Assembly (NCBI RefSeq): GCF_047663525.1
Contig: NC_092589.1
Span: forward strand, 77,612,501-77,676,500
DNA from: Anas platyrhynchos
Lineage: Eukaryota; Chordata; Aves; Anseriformes; Anatidae
DNA: 64,000 nt
Reading direction: 5' to 3'
Part shown: positions 39,481 to 49,800 of the stretch, piece by piece
How the letters are laid out: the number at the start of each line of letters is the position of its first letter
Position numbering within the stretch: the stretch's first letter is position 1
The notes under the pieces: model-generated
Databases searched by the model: none
Told to the model about the DNA's origin: nothing
The model's input: the letters and a program-made list of their open reading frames with translations, nothing else
Translations under genes and position numbers: made by a program

Positions 39481-39865
39481 GACGGAGGCTGCCGCCTGTG
39501 GAAGACCCCTGCCAGAGCAGATTCCTGGCTGGACCTGTAGCCCGTGGAGAGGAGACCACGCAGGAGCAGGTGATCTGGCAGGAGCTGCTGCCTGTGGGGG
39601 ATCCAGGTTGGAGCAGTTTTCTCCTGAGGGATGGACCCCGTGGTACGGACCCATATCTGGAGCAGTTCTGGAAGAGCTGCTGCCTGTGGGAAGCCCACTT
39701 CGGATCAATTCATCAAGGACTGTATCCCGTGGGTGGGACCCCACAGCACAGGGGACGAGAGTGAGTGAGAAGGAGCAGCAGAGAAGAAGTGCTGTAGACT
39801 GTCTATAACCCTCATTCCCCCGTTCCCCTGCGCCGCTCAGGGGGAGGAGGTAGAAGAGGGTGGAT

Positions 39866-39877
39866 GGGGGGGGGGGG
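39866..39877 (+). repeat. G12 run in the LTR
   Basis: Twelve consecutive G bases within a purine-rich part of the LTR, likely length-unstable and able to contribute to a G-quadruplex. Confidence 0.9.
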
Positions 39878-39935
39878 AAGGTGCTTTTGGTTTCTTTCCT
39901 TTGTATCTCACTTCTCTAGCTTGTTAGTAATAAGC

Positions 39936-39941
39936 AATAAA
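39936..39941 (+). terminator. LTR polyadenylation signal
   Basis: AATAAA followed about 25-30 bases later by a GT-rich stretch (GAGTCTGTTTTGCC) fits a polyadenylation site near the R/U5 boundary. Together with the TATA-like box it implies an unusually long R region of about 700 bases. Confidence 0.65.
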
Positions 39942-40123
39942 TCTTACTATCTCCTTATGCCGAGTCTGTTTTGCCCGTTACAATAATTACTGCGTGATTT
40001 TCTCATCCTTATCTCAACCTTTGAGCCCTTTTCACATATTTTCTCCCCATTCCTCTTTGAGGAGGGGGAGTGAGAGAGCGGCTGTGGTGGAGCTTGGCTG
40101 CCCACTCGAGCGGAACCACGACA

Positions 40124-40128
40124 CTGTG
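40124..40128 (+). repeat. Target-site duplication, right copy (CTGTG)
   Basis: CTGTG directly after the terminal ACA of the LTR, identical to 39056-39060. Confidence 0.9.
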
Positions 40129-42719
40129 CATACAAGAAGCAGGGGAAATGCTGTGGAAGTAGGAAGAGCAGTGGAGACATGCAGTTACCAAAGCACAGCC
40201 TCTGTGGCACTAAGGAAAGCTTATGGGCTAAGTGCTGGCTTGAAAGGAGCCCAAAACTGCAAACACAGAAAATGGTTCTTGCTGTCTTGAGGGAAATAGC
40301 ACTGTGTTCCTTTGGAAACAAACAGGATGACATCCTGTTTGACTGCTGACTCAGTTTTTCCTCCCAGTGAGCACAACCCACAGGATCCTGAGTTTTGGAT
40401 AAAGACTAGGTAGAACTATTTAAATTAACTAATATTAACGTTCTTTGATGTTAATCGTAGATTCCCATTCCCATAGTGTCCCATTCAACTGCCTGTTTAT
40501 ATGAGACTTCTTCCTCAAGCTCAGTGAAACATATCACCATAATAATATTTATTTAAGTCTTTCTGTTGCTTTTTCTTACATGTCAGTATGTCCCAAATAA
40601 GATGTTATGATGCTTCTTCTTCATGGCTCAAGATGAAAAGGGATTAAATATCAATTCATACATCTTAAGATACAATGTTTTTGTTGCATTTATAACAGTA
40701 GATAGCAGTGGTGTGCCAGCATGTGTTAACAATTACCAGATGATTCATTTTAACAGCAGCTTCCCTGTAAAGGCTTCAATATTTCTGAGCACAAGGACTG
40801 TGTCATTTGGCTAATCTGCTTATTTTATTGTCCAAACCAATGCTGCCCGTTCTTTGAATTTCATGTTTGCATTCAGAATACTTTTGACTGCAGGTTTGGG
40901 AAGTACCAAATGCTTGCCCATCTGGGAAGGACAGTTTAATCCCCCAAATAGACTTGCTGACATGAAAACAATATATTTCGAATCATTGTCAGCTATGGGT
41001 TGGTCCTTTGCACATGGCATTTCAGGCATGGGGCATGGGAAATAGACTTTTATTATCCGTATGCCCTATTTGTAGAAATGAAAGTAGTTAGTAAAACCTA
41101 TTACTCAAATTTTGTCTATGTATTGTTATTTTACTTTTGCTTTTCACACAGTAACTTTCTACTGGCCAACAGGATCCTTAAGTAGCTTTTTGCCATCACA
41201 GCTGCTGATATTAAGCTACATACTGCAATGCTGAATCCAGCCTGTCCTGAAGGGAGTGATATATAGGCTCATATCCGACAACAACTGAAAATAAATACAG
41301 GGCTGTATAACCACACAGAGCAGGAGGTTGCCTCAGGCAGCAAAATATAATGGGCTGCAAAACTTTAAGAGACTGTTTACACACTGGCAACCTTTTGTGC
41401 TGCCCCAGTACAGACCATTTCACCCAGATAAAATTACACTGAAGTACGTAGTCATATACATGTATAGCTGTAGGGAGTGTGAGATGTCCTTCAGCTACAT
41501 GCCCTGCTTTCCTTAATGCATTTAACTGCTTCTGCAACTTCTCCTAAGAGGTAACACTTTCCAATTGCCTTGGGTAGAGGTAATCACATATTTTTTCCAG
41601 GTGGGGGCTATGCTGGTTCTTTGCTGCAAGCAGAAAGACCACATATAGACTGTTTAGAATGGAGTAAATTACAGCTGCCCCTAACTAATATGAGAACTTG
41701 TGTTACAAATCCACATTCCCACCTCAGCTTGATCCAAGCAAGTCTACTAGAACCAACACATCAGATCCAAGCAAGTCTGTTAAAACCAACACATCATATG
41801 GGATCTTACTGGAGTGGTCTTATGCACCAGTATGCCCTCAGTTGTGGCTAGCCCTTGTGGCCAGAAGAAGCTTTAGGACCTAGAAAATCTGATGCTATTG
41901 ATATAAATGAACAGCATTAAGTCTGAGATCAGATAATTGCTTAATGCCAGCTGTGTAGAATGAACTGCTGCTAGAACAGGAGCTGTCCTAATCTAAAAGT
42001 CTTAATAAAATTGTGTCCATTTGATTTGGAGATGGATGCCTTCATCTTCAATGTCTATAACATGCCTTGCTGTCTGTACATTTTCATCAGTACTTTCAAC
42101 AATGTATCTTGTAGAGTTGTTTGACTATTGCAGTCAGTGTATCTAAAATCTAACAAATGAAGAAAATAGCATCGTAAAGCTTAATTTATAGAGCAATAAA
42201 TCTCTAGAATTACTAATTATAGAGTCTTATCTCATAGTCTTTATTTTGGAGTAAAGAAGTACATTTAAATCTACAGCTATCTGATTAATAGTAATTTTAA
42301 CCTTCCCATTCTTTCCTTTCCCTCTATCCCATGCTCTTTCTGTAGAAGGATCCTTAATTTGCAATTAGTTCAGCCTTTTCATTCAAATTTGCTTTACCTC
42401 AAAGGGTGAACAGGTGAAAGGTAAGGTTGACTTTGAAAAAGAACCACTTATCTAACACATAGTCAAGATTTTAATTTCCAGTGCACAGAAACCTTGCAGT
42501 TTTCTGAATAAAATGAAAAGGCATTTCTACAAGAACAAAATTAAAGAGAGCTTTATGAATGAGACAAAACTTCTCCATTGGTATTTGGTTAAAGTTTACA
42601 TGATCTTATCCAGCTTCGATTGTGCATTTTTATTGTGTGTGCTGATTTTCTGCAAACATTAGAGAAATTCAATTGGAATGATATAAATATACAACCAATT
42701 TCAAAAAGATTCCTGCTTC
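40129..42719. other. Unique spacer between LTR and CR1
   Basis: No gene is supported. A two-copy 33-bp tandem lies at 41,731-41,797. The short open frames around 40.8-41.9 kb have no family features. Confidence 0.6.
41731..41797. repeat. 33-bp tandem duplication
   Basis: GATCCAAGCAAGTCT begins at 41731 and recurs at 41764, followed in both copies by an ACCAACACATCA block. The period is a multiple of three, so a short open frame reads a repeated QASLL-PTH peptide, but nothing else suggests a gene. Confidence 0.85.
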
Positions 42720-43410
42720 CTGCCAGGCAGAGAAGGACCTGGGAGTGATGGTGGACAGTCGGCTGAATATGAGCCAGCAGTGTGCTCAGGTGGCCAAGAA
42801 GGCCAACGGCATCCTGGCTTGTATCAGAAACAGTGTGACCAGCAGGGCTAGGGAGGTGATCGTCCCCCTGTACTCGGCTCTGGTGAGGCCGCACCTCGAG
42901 TACTGTGTTCAGTTTTGGGCCCCTCGCTACAAGAAGGACATCGAGGTGCTTGAGCGGGTCCAAAGAAGGGCGACGAAGCTGGTGAGGGGCCTGGAGAGCA
43001 AGTCCTATGAGGAGCGGCTGAAGGAGCTGGGCTTGTTCAGCCTAGAGAAGAGGAGGCTCAGGGGTGACCTTATTGCTCTGTATAAGTACATTAAAGGAGG
43101 CTGTAGCGAGGTGGGGGTTGGCCTGTTCTCCCATGTGCCTGGTGACCGGACAAGGGGGAATGGGCTAAAGTTACGCCAGGGGAGTTTTAGGTTAGATGTT
43201 AGGAAGAATTTCTTTACTGAAAGGGTTGTTAGGCACTGGAACAGGCTGCCCAGGGAGGTGGTGGAGTCACCATCCCTGGAAGTCTTCAAAAGACGTTTAG
43301 ATGTAGAGCTTAGGGATATGGTTTAGTGGGTACTGTTAGTGTTAGGTTAGAGGTTGGACTCGATGATCTTGAGGTCTCTTCCAACCTAGAAATTCTGTGA
43401 TTCTGTGATT
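42720..43410 (+). mobile_element. CR1 LINE, 5'-truncated, relatively young
   Basis: The segment is GC-richer than its flanks and begins within CR1 ORF2 at GCAGAGAAGGACCTGGGAG. It ends with the CR1 3' untranslated end: the GGTTGGACTCGATGATC block, then a tail of ATTCTGTG repeats (43392-43399 and 43400-43407, then ATT). This octamer tail is diagnostic of avian CR1. The insertion is about 690 bp of an element of roughly 4.5 kb and lacks ORF1, endonuclease and reverse transcriptase core. CR1 usually makes little or no target duplication, and none is evident. Confidence 0.95.
42727..43326 (+). pseudogene. CR1 ORF2 C-terminal remnant (open, lacks catalytic domains)
   Basis: About 200 codons are open from [20 protein letters not shown] through AKKANGIL and [18 protein letters not shown], then [15 protein letters not shown] to the stop at 43324-43326. 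These are the conserved C-terminal blocks of the CR1 ORF2 polyprotein, downstream of the reverse transcriptase palm. The apparent first methionine is internal to the original protein, so this is a truncated piece and not a host gene. There is no frameshift or internal stop, which suggests a fairly recent insertion compared with the other CR1 pieces here. No promoter is visible and expression as a protein is unlikely. Confidence 0.9.
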
Positions 43411-45469
43411 AAGATATGTATAATTACAGACAGAAACAAACCTCTACATTCACATACAGCAATAGTTTGTGCTGGAAACTCTAGGGGTCTCATTCAATCA
43501 GTGAAAAAAAAATTGTTCTATTCCAAGTAACCAAGAGTACTTAAGTTTTGAACACTTGCATACGTATGTATTGACACAGACAGAATGTGTGAGTGGAAAT
43601 TTACCTATGTAAACATGCTTTATTAATGTAAAACATAACTGGACTTTAATATTTATTCTGCAACTGAAAAAAAAACACATTCATAATTTCTTTAAAGGCA
43701 TGGATTCTTCAAATTGACACTAAAAAGGTTAGGTGTGAAGGAAAAAAAAAAAACAAAAAAAAAAAAAACAATGTCTGAATCAACTTACATACGGAGGAGA
43801 CGAGCAGAGACATAAAATAGGTGTGAAAAAGCCTTTCCTTACTTCAAGTCATCAGCTTGCTGTAGTGATCTAGGACTATACAACCACATCCTTCACTTTA
43901 TATTTAGTGATGCTATAACTTTGATTATTTTCTTTGTCATTTCTTAAACTCCTCAAGGCAGTTATAAAAATTCACGTTTTGCATGCTCCTAGATTCTTAA
44001 GGTTCAGAAAATCTTTAAAATGCTTCACTGCCTGAGATCTGCAAGGCATCATGGAAGACATCAGATTAAGGAAGAGAATCAAGGAAGAAAAAAAAAAAAA
44101 AAAAAAAGTGAAAAGAAACAGGATTGAAAAAAACCTCCACCAGCTATTAACAGAGTATAATTTTTAAATCATGTAATGTACATGTTTTATTTATTTCAGC
44201 ATGATATAATATAAAAGGTGTGATTTATCTTCAAATATATGGAAGTGTATAAGTAAAATTAATCAAAAAGTAAAATTTAACAACCTGTAGGTTATTAAAT
44301 AGGTTGTGATTATTAGTATACTATTTTTCAAAGGTTTTCAAGAATCTGGAGAGAAAGATTTAAAAAATAATAATAAGGGATACTAGTTTTAATTAGAAAG
44401 CATTAATCAGTATGCAATTATTTGATATGTTAAATCAGAATATTTCTACATTATTCTGTTTTTCAGTTTCATGCAGATGTGCCAAATGTTTGAACAAGGG
44501 ACATCAAAAGAAACTAATAAATGTTTCTTCTGATAATTCTGATAAAAATATAAACTGACACAAAACTGAAAAACCAGAGAAGAATGTGATGCTCCTTGAA
44601 AGGAATCTTGAATCAAATACTTTAACTGAACAAAATGTAGATAACAGAAGAATTAGCACCAAGTAAGAAGTTATCTTGGGAAAGATAATATGAATTCAAA
44701 TGTTTCCTTTTTTTTATAGCTTTAAGTTTTTGCAGCACAAGTAACACAATGTAATAATGGCGTACTTTGAATAAGTAAAGATATATTATTAACAAGCACC
44801 TTTTTTGCCTGGTAATTTTAATGCATTAAGTGTATATATATAAAATTGTAGAGCATTGTAAAAACTTATGCCACTCTCAGAAAAGTAACTGAGCACAGCA
44901 TCCAACTCCAACTCAGCTCAGCCTTTTATAAAGGCTCTCCCAACAGACATCATCAAATGATTCCACCTGTCTTCATTATTGTAGTAATAGCAACAAATGC
45001 TACTGGGACAAATCAGCATTCATTGACATCATTGATCTGACATGCTGAATTATAACTTAAGTTACAGTTAAATTCCCTGCACGTGGTAAAATGGAAATCC
45101 CATTGCAGGGATTAACATCTCAGTATTACTGAGCAGAATAAAAATGATAGGCAACAGGTACATATAAACTTCTGTAATGTTTCTCAGTTCTTAAATCCAA
45201 AGAGTTTAAGAGTTGTAAAATCATATCTTGGCTCCTACTTAGCCTCTTCTCTCTCAGCTAGACTATTTTACTTATTCTTCAATGTTATGCTGATAACTTC
45301 TCACGTAGTTTCTTCTTATGAGTCTTGAACAAATTGCATAAGGGCTTTTCTCCCCCTTCCTAACAGACTTTTCCCCTGGTATTTGAAGTACAATTTCACT
45401 TGCTATCTGCTCTCATATTTCATTAGAAGTTACATTTGAACTAAGAATTTTCTGTGTTGATTCACAAGA

Positions 45470-45500
<31 letters not shown>

Positions 45501-48500
45501 GAGAGAGGAAGAAGGACACAGAGAGAGAGCTTTTGCATAATCTTTTGTATTTAATAAGAAATGAAATGCGTGCATGATTTCACTTAACTTTGGCCTCAAC
45601 TTAGTGCAACTGCTTCATGTTGGGTATTTGCCAACCATGATAAGAGTGAGGGAGCCTCAGTTTGAGTGGCATCAGGGATGAACGTGAGCACAACTGCTCT
45701 AAATTCAATGAACTCTCTCCAAATTAGATTTCACAGGTTGAAAGTAACCCCAAAGTAAAATGCTCAAGCCATACTGGAATGATATTTTCAGATTATTTCT
45801 TATTTTCTAAATTTACAAGGAAAAAAATTAATGAGGAAAACTGAATAACTAATGGGAAAATTAGACTCTCCAAGGGCAACATGTATTTTGTTTTGCTTTT
45901 CCTTTATTTAAATATAGAGATTTCCCTGAACTTCTTAAAGGTAAAATTTTGGTGAGCAGATTTCTGCTTCATGTGCCTTCCTAATCCCGCCTAGTTTAGA
46001 AACTTACACAGACAAGCATATATCCATATAAACACAAACACATCTAACAATGAAAGCTCTTAAATTTTCCTGTTATATGACTCCAGTTCTCTGTTTTCAG
46101 AGAGAATTTCCCCTCAGACTTAGCTTTGGGATAAATAAACAGTGTTAAAGATGCTCTGATTCTACTCATTCCAATATAATAAAAATAATATCTCATTATT
46201 TTCTTTAGAGTTTGGTAAATGGATCCAGATCATAGACTCTGTAAGTCTTAGGCTCTGTAAGTCTTTCCCTTTGGTGACCTCTTGCATTTTTATTTTTATT
46301 TTATTTTTATTTTTTATTTTTTTACTTATATTAGCTTATGTTTTTTTTCTCTCTTTCCATTTGTTTTACCTTTTCTTTCCCTCCTTTCATTCAATTTGCA
46401 ATGGGAAAAGAGCACACATCAGCAAAGCCTTTCATATTACCTTTTCAAATTCTTTCCAACAAAGCCCTCCAATTATTTTTTTCCCCTTTGGATATATATT
46501 ACAGTTTCAAAACTAATTTCTTTCTGGATATCAATGTTTAAAATGCCTAAACTGATACCACATTAAATATTAAATTCATGTATTAAGTTATGGTGGAAAA
46601 ATTTTACCCAAAATTAATTTTACAGTTAATTAGTTTACAAAAATGTATATAAAATCAATAGTGTGTCACAATATGCCTATGTAATACTCTCTTTAGAATT
46701 TTATTTTAATCACAGCAGGATGAGTATAATCCCTAAGAAATAAAAAATAAATAAATAAATATTAAGAAAAGAAGTATCTTAGAGAAAATCAGCAGGCATG
46801 ACAAACCTAGAGACCAAAAAAAAAAAGTGAACCATTATAAAATACAGACCATAGGGTGAATTACAACAACATGAAGAACAATTAATCTCTCATATTACAG
46901 ACACCTATATCAAGATGTAGTGAACTTGTATTTCCATATGTTGTTTTTTCCTTACTAACTCTAAGAAGAACCTAGAACTACATCACATTCAGTGCCCAAG
47001 CTTTAAATGGCTAAAGGTAAAGGAAAAAAAATCCAGTCTAACAGTTTTTTTTAAAAGAAACCGAGTATGTTCCCACTTCTACAATTATTACAGAATACAT
47101 TTAAATGATTCAAGTATAGTTTTTGTTCTTGTTTTTTTGTTTGTTTGTTTTATAGGAACCAGATGATCTTAGCACTTTCAATTCCCAATAAAGTAAATGA
47201 GAGAATTTAGTCTTGGGTGTGAAATATATGGCTACCTTTTAACATATTTATAGTTTTGCACAAGTCAAAAAAGTGTTTTTGTAGTGGGGAGAGTGGGGGC
47301 AAGACATTGTAGAATCAAAAATCTGGAAAATCAGAATAAACGGTATGGTCAATGTTGTACTCAAACGCAACAGAAAAATACATCAATGCAACAATCTACC
47401 TTTACAAGGCAGCATAGAAAAAGGAATTTGTAAACAAAACTTAAGACTGACACGGTAAAAAATATAGTTCAAGCAAACGAATTCAGAAGTGGAGGATAGT
47501 GGTGATTCATTTGCATAAAGTTAAATCTAAATAAGAAGCATTAATGAGCCTCAAAACATCAACATTTATAAAAAAAAAATATACAAGTATTTATACTGTA
47601 AATGCAGAAGAAAAGAAAAATACACATAATAATAAGAAAAGAGTGCTCAATGTTCTGTACCTTACCTTATTAACAGAAAAATTTAAATTTAGAGACATCC
47701 AGTTTGAAAAAATTAAAGCTTATCTTTGTAGAGTTAAACAGGCAAGGAACACAGGAGGAAATCCTGGTAACATCCATACAGTATTTGTATACAAATGAAA
47801 AAGTATACTATTAAGGCAGAAAGAGTCAATGAAAGGCCAAATGTAAATTGAGAAGCTGAGGACTGTAATCTAAACCCCTGGAGATGTCTTCACAACAGAT
47901 TCTGCATGGAAGATGAAGGGATAGCCTCAAACTATATCAACATATTGTTTGTTAATTGGCTGCCATGTGTGGCAAAATCTTTTTATATTAATCCCATAGC
48001 AGATGTTGGTGAATATTCAGTGTAAAATAGAGAAGTCCATGTTAGCATTCCTAGAGCTGTGATTATAGCCCATAGAATCATGGCTATAAATGGCCTCTTG
48101 GGATGATCTGTGTATAAAAGAAAAACTCCAGATTGAGAAAATAAATCATGATCAAATATTATATAATTTACACCGTTTGCTAACTAAGAGAGAGCGTTAG
48201 TCCATTAGTCCATGTAAATAGAAGAACAAATGAATGAAAATGATAGCCAGGGGCATTTGAGCATTCAGCTTAGTTTTGTATTTGATGTGATCAATACTAT
48301 GCAAAAAATTCTTCTTGTCTTTTGTCTTTGGGTCCTTGTATCTAGTAAAGATGATATGAAGGCAGAAAACAGCACTGCACCATAATAGTAGTGATTTATC
48401 AGCTACCCTAGACCAGCTACAAAGCTATGCCCTTACCTCTGCTCCAGCAAACCGAGCAGCTGCCATTCCCACAGCCAACACAAATAACTGCTGCTACAAC

Positions 48501-49639
48501 AGGCAACAAAAACAATGCTGTGGCACCTGCTACCCTGACCAGACATGGCAATGGTAGGCTATCATTCAAGCCAGTGGCAATAGGGCCACATAAACCCAAA
48601 CACATTCCCTTGCGAGCTCAGCTGCTGTCCTATCTGAGCACAAGCACAAGCCTGCCAACTAGGTTTCCTCACTCAGTTGCAGCTCTCAGGCAGTATCAGT
48701 CTGGTATCTTCCTACTGGAAAGGAGAAAGAAAGAGCAAACAGGGTTGCTTACCCATGTGACAGAGAGCAACTCCCAGGACTTTAGCGGGACTCTGTCAAA
48801 TTACACTAGCTGAGCTCCTTGTTTTCAGGTCATACCATGCTGTTGTGAAATAAGCCTCTGTCAGGCTTTTCAGGTCTGTAAGGACATCACATTTACAACT
48901 GTTCAGCTTATCGTTCCTTAGCCAGTTTAATGTCTCTCCTTATTATTTCTTATGGAAACAAGAGAGTATGACTACAGACAATTTACCCTAGATTCTGAAA
49001 TATTATTGATTTCTCAGCATCAGAGGACGCTCAGTGCAACTCTCTGGAGAACAATTAACTCTGTCCTGAGTCCAAATTTAGTCCTAGGAATTACAAAAAT
49101 CCTATATAATGAAGACAACTACATTCTTTCTGTTCTTACTGGTATGTGGAAATAACACAAAAATAATTTTACATCAAATAAAATAACATCTAACTCATCT
49201 TGATTTTCCAAAAGGCACAACAATCTCCAAAAGAAAGTTCAGAATTTAAACTTCCCACTTAAAATCTTCAGATTGATTCACCCACTTTTCCTCAAACATA
49301 ACATGGCTTTAGGTCTCTGGAGGACCTACAGAGGGAATTCATTTAAAAGAAAACTGGTAAGATGATAATAATATTTTTATTGTTGAATCTTGTGCATTGT
49401 AAATCAGAGTGATTAGCATTACTGTATTTTGAATGTGGCAAAATGATTCAGGACTTCAGAAGAATAAAATCTAAGAATAAGCAAAATCTTGACTTTCATG
49501 AAGTTTGTCTATCAAAACTTTCAAAGAACTAAAAAGGAACTTGAAAGCACTTGAAATATAAACTTACTAAACCAATTGCTTTGTCACAGATTGCTTTGTC
49601 AACATTTTATTTATTTATTTATTTATTTTAAGAAGAAAA
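43411..49639. other. Unique AT-rich DNA with A-rich tracts
   Basis: No gene is supported. Contents include A-rich runs at about 43,741-43,769, 44,088-44,107 and 45,472-45,498 (followed by GAGAGAG), T-rich sequence at about 46,290-46,350, and (AAAT)n at about 46,740-46,762. A more complex, moderately GC-rich patch lies at about 48,425-48,815. Its plus-strand frame of 128 codons and minus-strand hydrophobic frame show no recognised family. Confidence 0.6.
45472..45529. repeat. A27 run with following GA-rich purine tract
   Basis: About 27 A bases at 45472-45498 run into GAGAGAGAGGAAGAAGG and a further GAGAGAG after CACA. This is the same A-run then GA arrangement as at 36,763. Confidence 0.9.
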
Positions 49640-49800
49640 AACTGACAAGCTGAATACGGATTCCCGCTGAGATGGGCTTGAACTCCTGCCATCTTACCTG
49701 GCATATGAACAGAGGGGTCTGGTATTTCTGGCTCCCTGTCACAAAGCCAAGCATGTGGGTACCTGAGGATCCTGGTTACCACACTGCGAAGCCAAGTCTT
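49640..49800 (-). repeat. Possible ancient tRNA-like repeat remnant
   Basis: On the minus strand GGAGTTCAAGCCC (49673-49685) resembles a tRNA B box. Further upstream on that strand, GTGTGGTAACCAGG and GGTACCCACATG resemble the A-box-side block of the remnants at 55.4 and 58.4 kb. Similarity is weak and partly from memory, so this is the least certain member of the group. Confidence 0.25.

Larger units (their letters stand above)
39061..40123 (+). mobile_element. Solo LTR of an avian endogenous retrovirus (ERVL-like)
   Basis: The element begins TGTAGTGGGTTTACATGGC and ends CGGAACCACGACA, so it has the canonical TG...CA ends. It is bounded by an exact 5-bp duplication CTGTG (39056-39060 and 40124-40128). 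Its length of 1,063 bp, GC-rich body, TATA-like CATATTTAAG at 39214-39223 and AATAAA at 39936-39941 fit a complete LTR in plus orientation. No internal retroviral sequence, primer-binding site or second LTR adjoins it, so it is a solo LTR, normally left by recombination between the two LTRs of a provirus. I recognise the start and end as belonging to abundant bird ERVL-type LTRs, but the subfamily name is not certain. CpGs remain, suggesting moderate age. Open frames inside it (up to 261 codons, antisense) come from its repeat-rich GC body. Confidence 0.92.

Noticed and set aside
38959-39744. 261-codon antisense open frame
   Set aside because: It lies almost entirely inside the plus-strand solo LTR. 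Its Trp/Pro/Ala-rich repeats mirror the ~41-bp degenerate LTR units. No protein family is visible.
39219-39808. Several other overlapping frames of 80-173 codons on both strands
   Set aside because: All arise from the GC-rich, stop-poor LTR body. Multiple frames open at once is the signature of composition, not coding.
43005-43289. Antisense frame within the CR1 copy
   Set aside because: Shadow of the sense CR1 frame.
42745-43326. 193-codon frame as a possible host gene
   Set aside because: It is the CR1 ORF2 C-terminus, truncated at its 5' end and followed by the CR1 3' tail.
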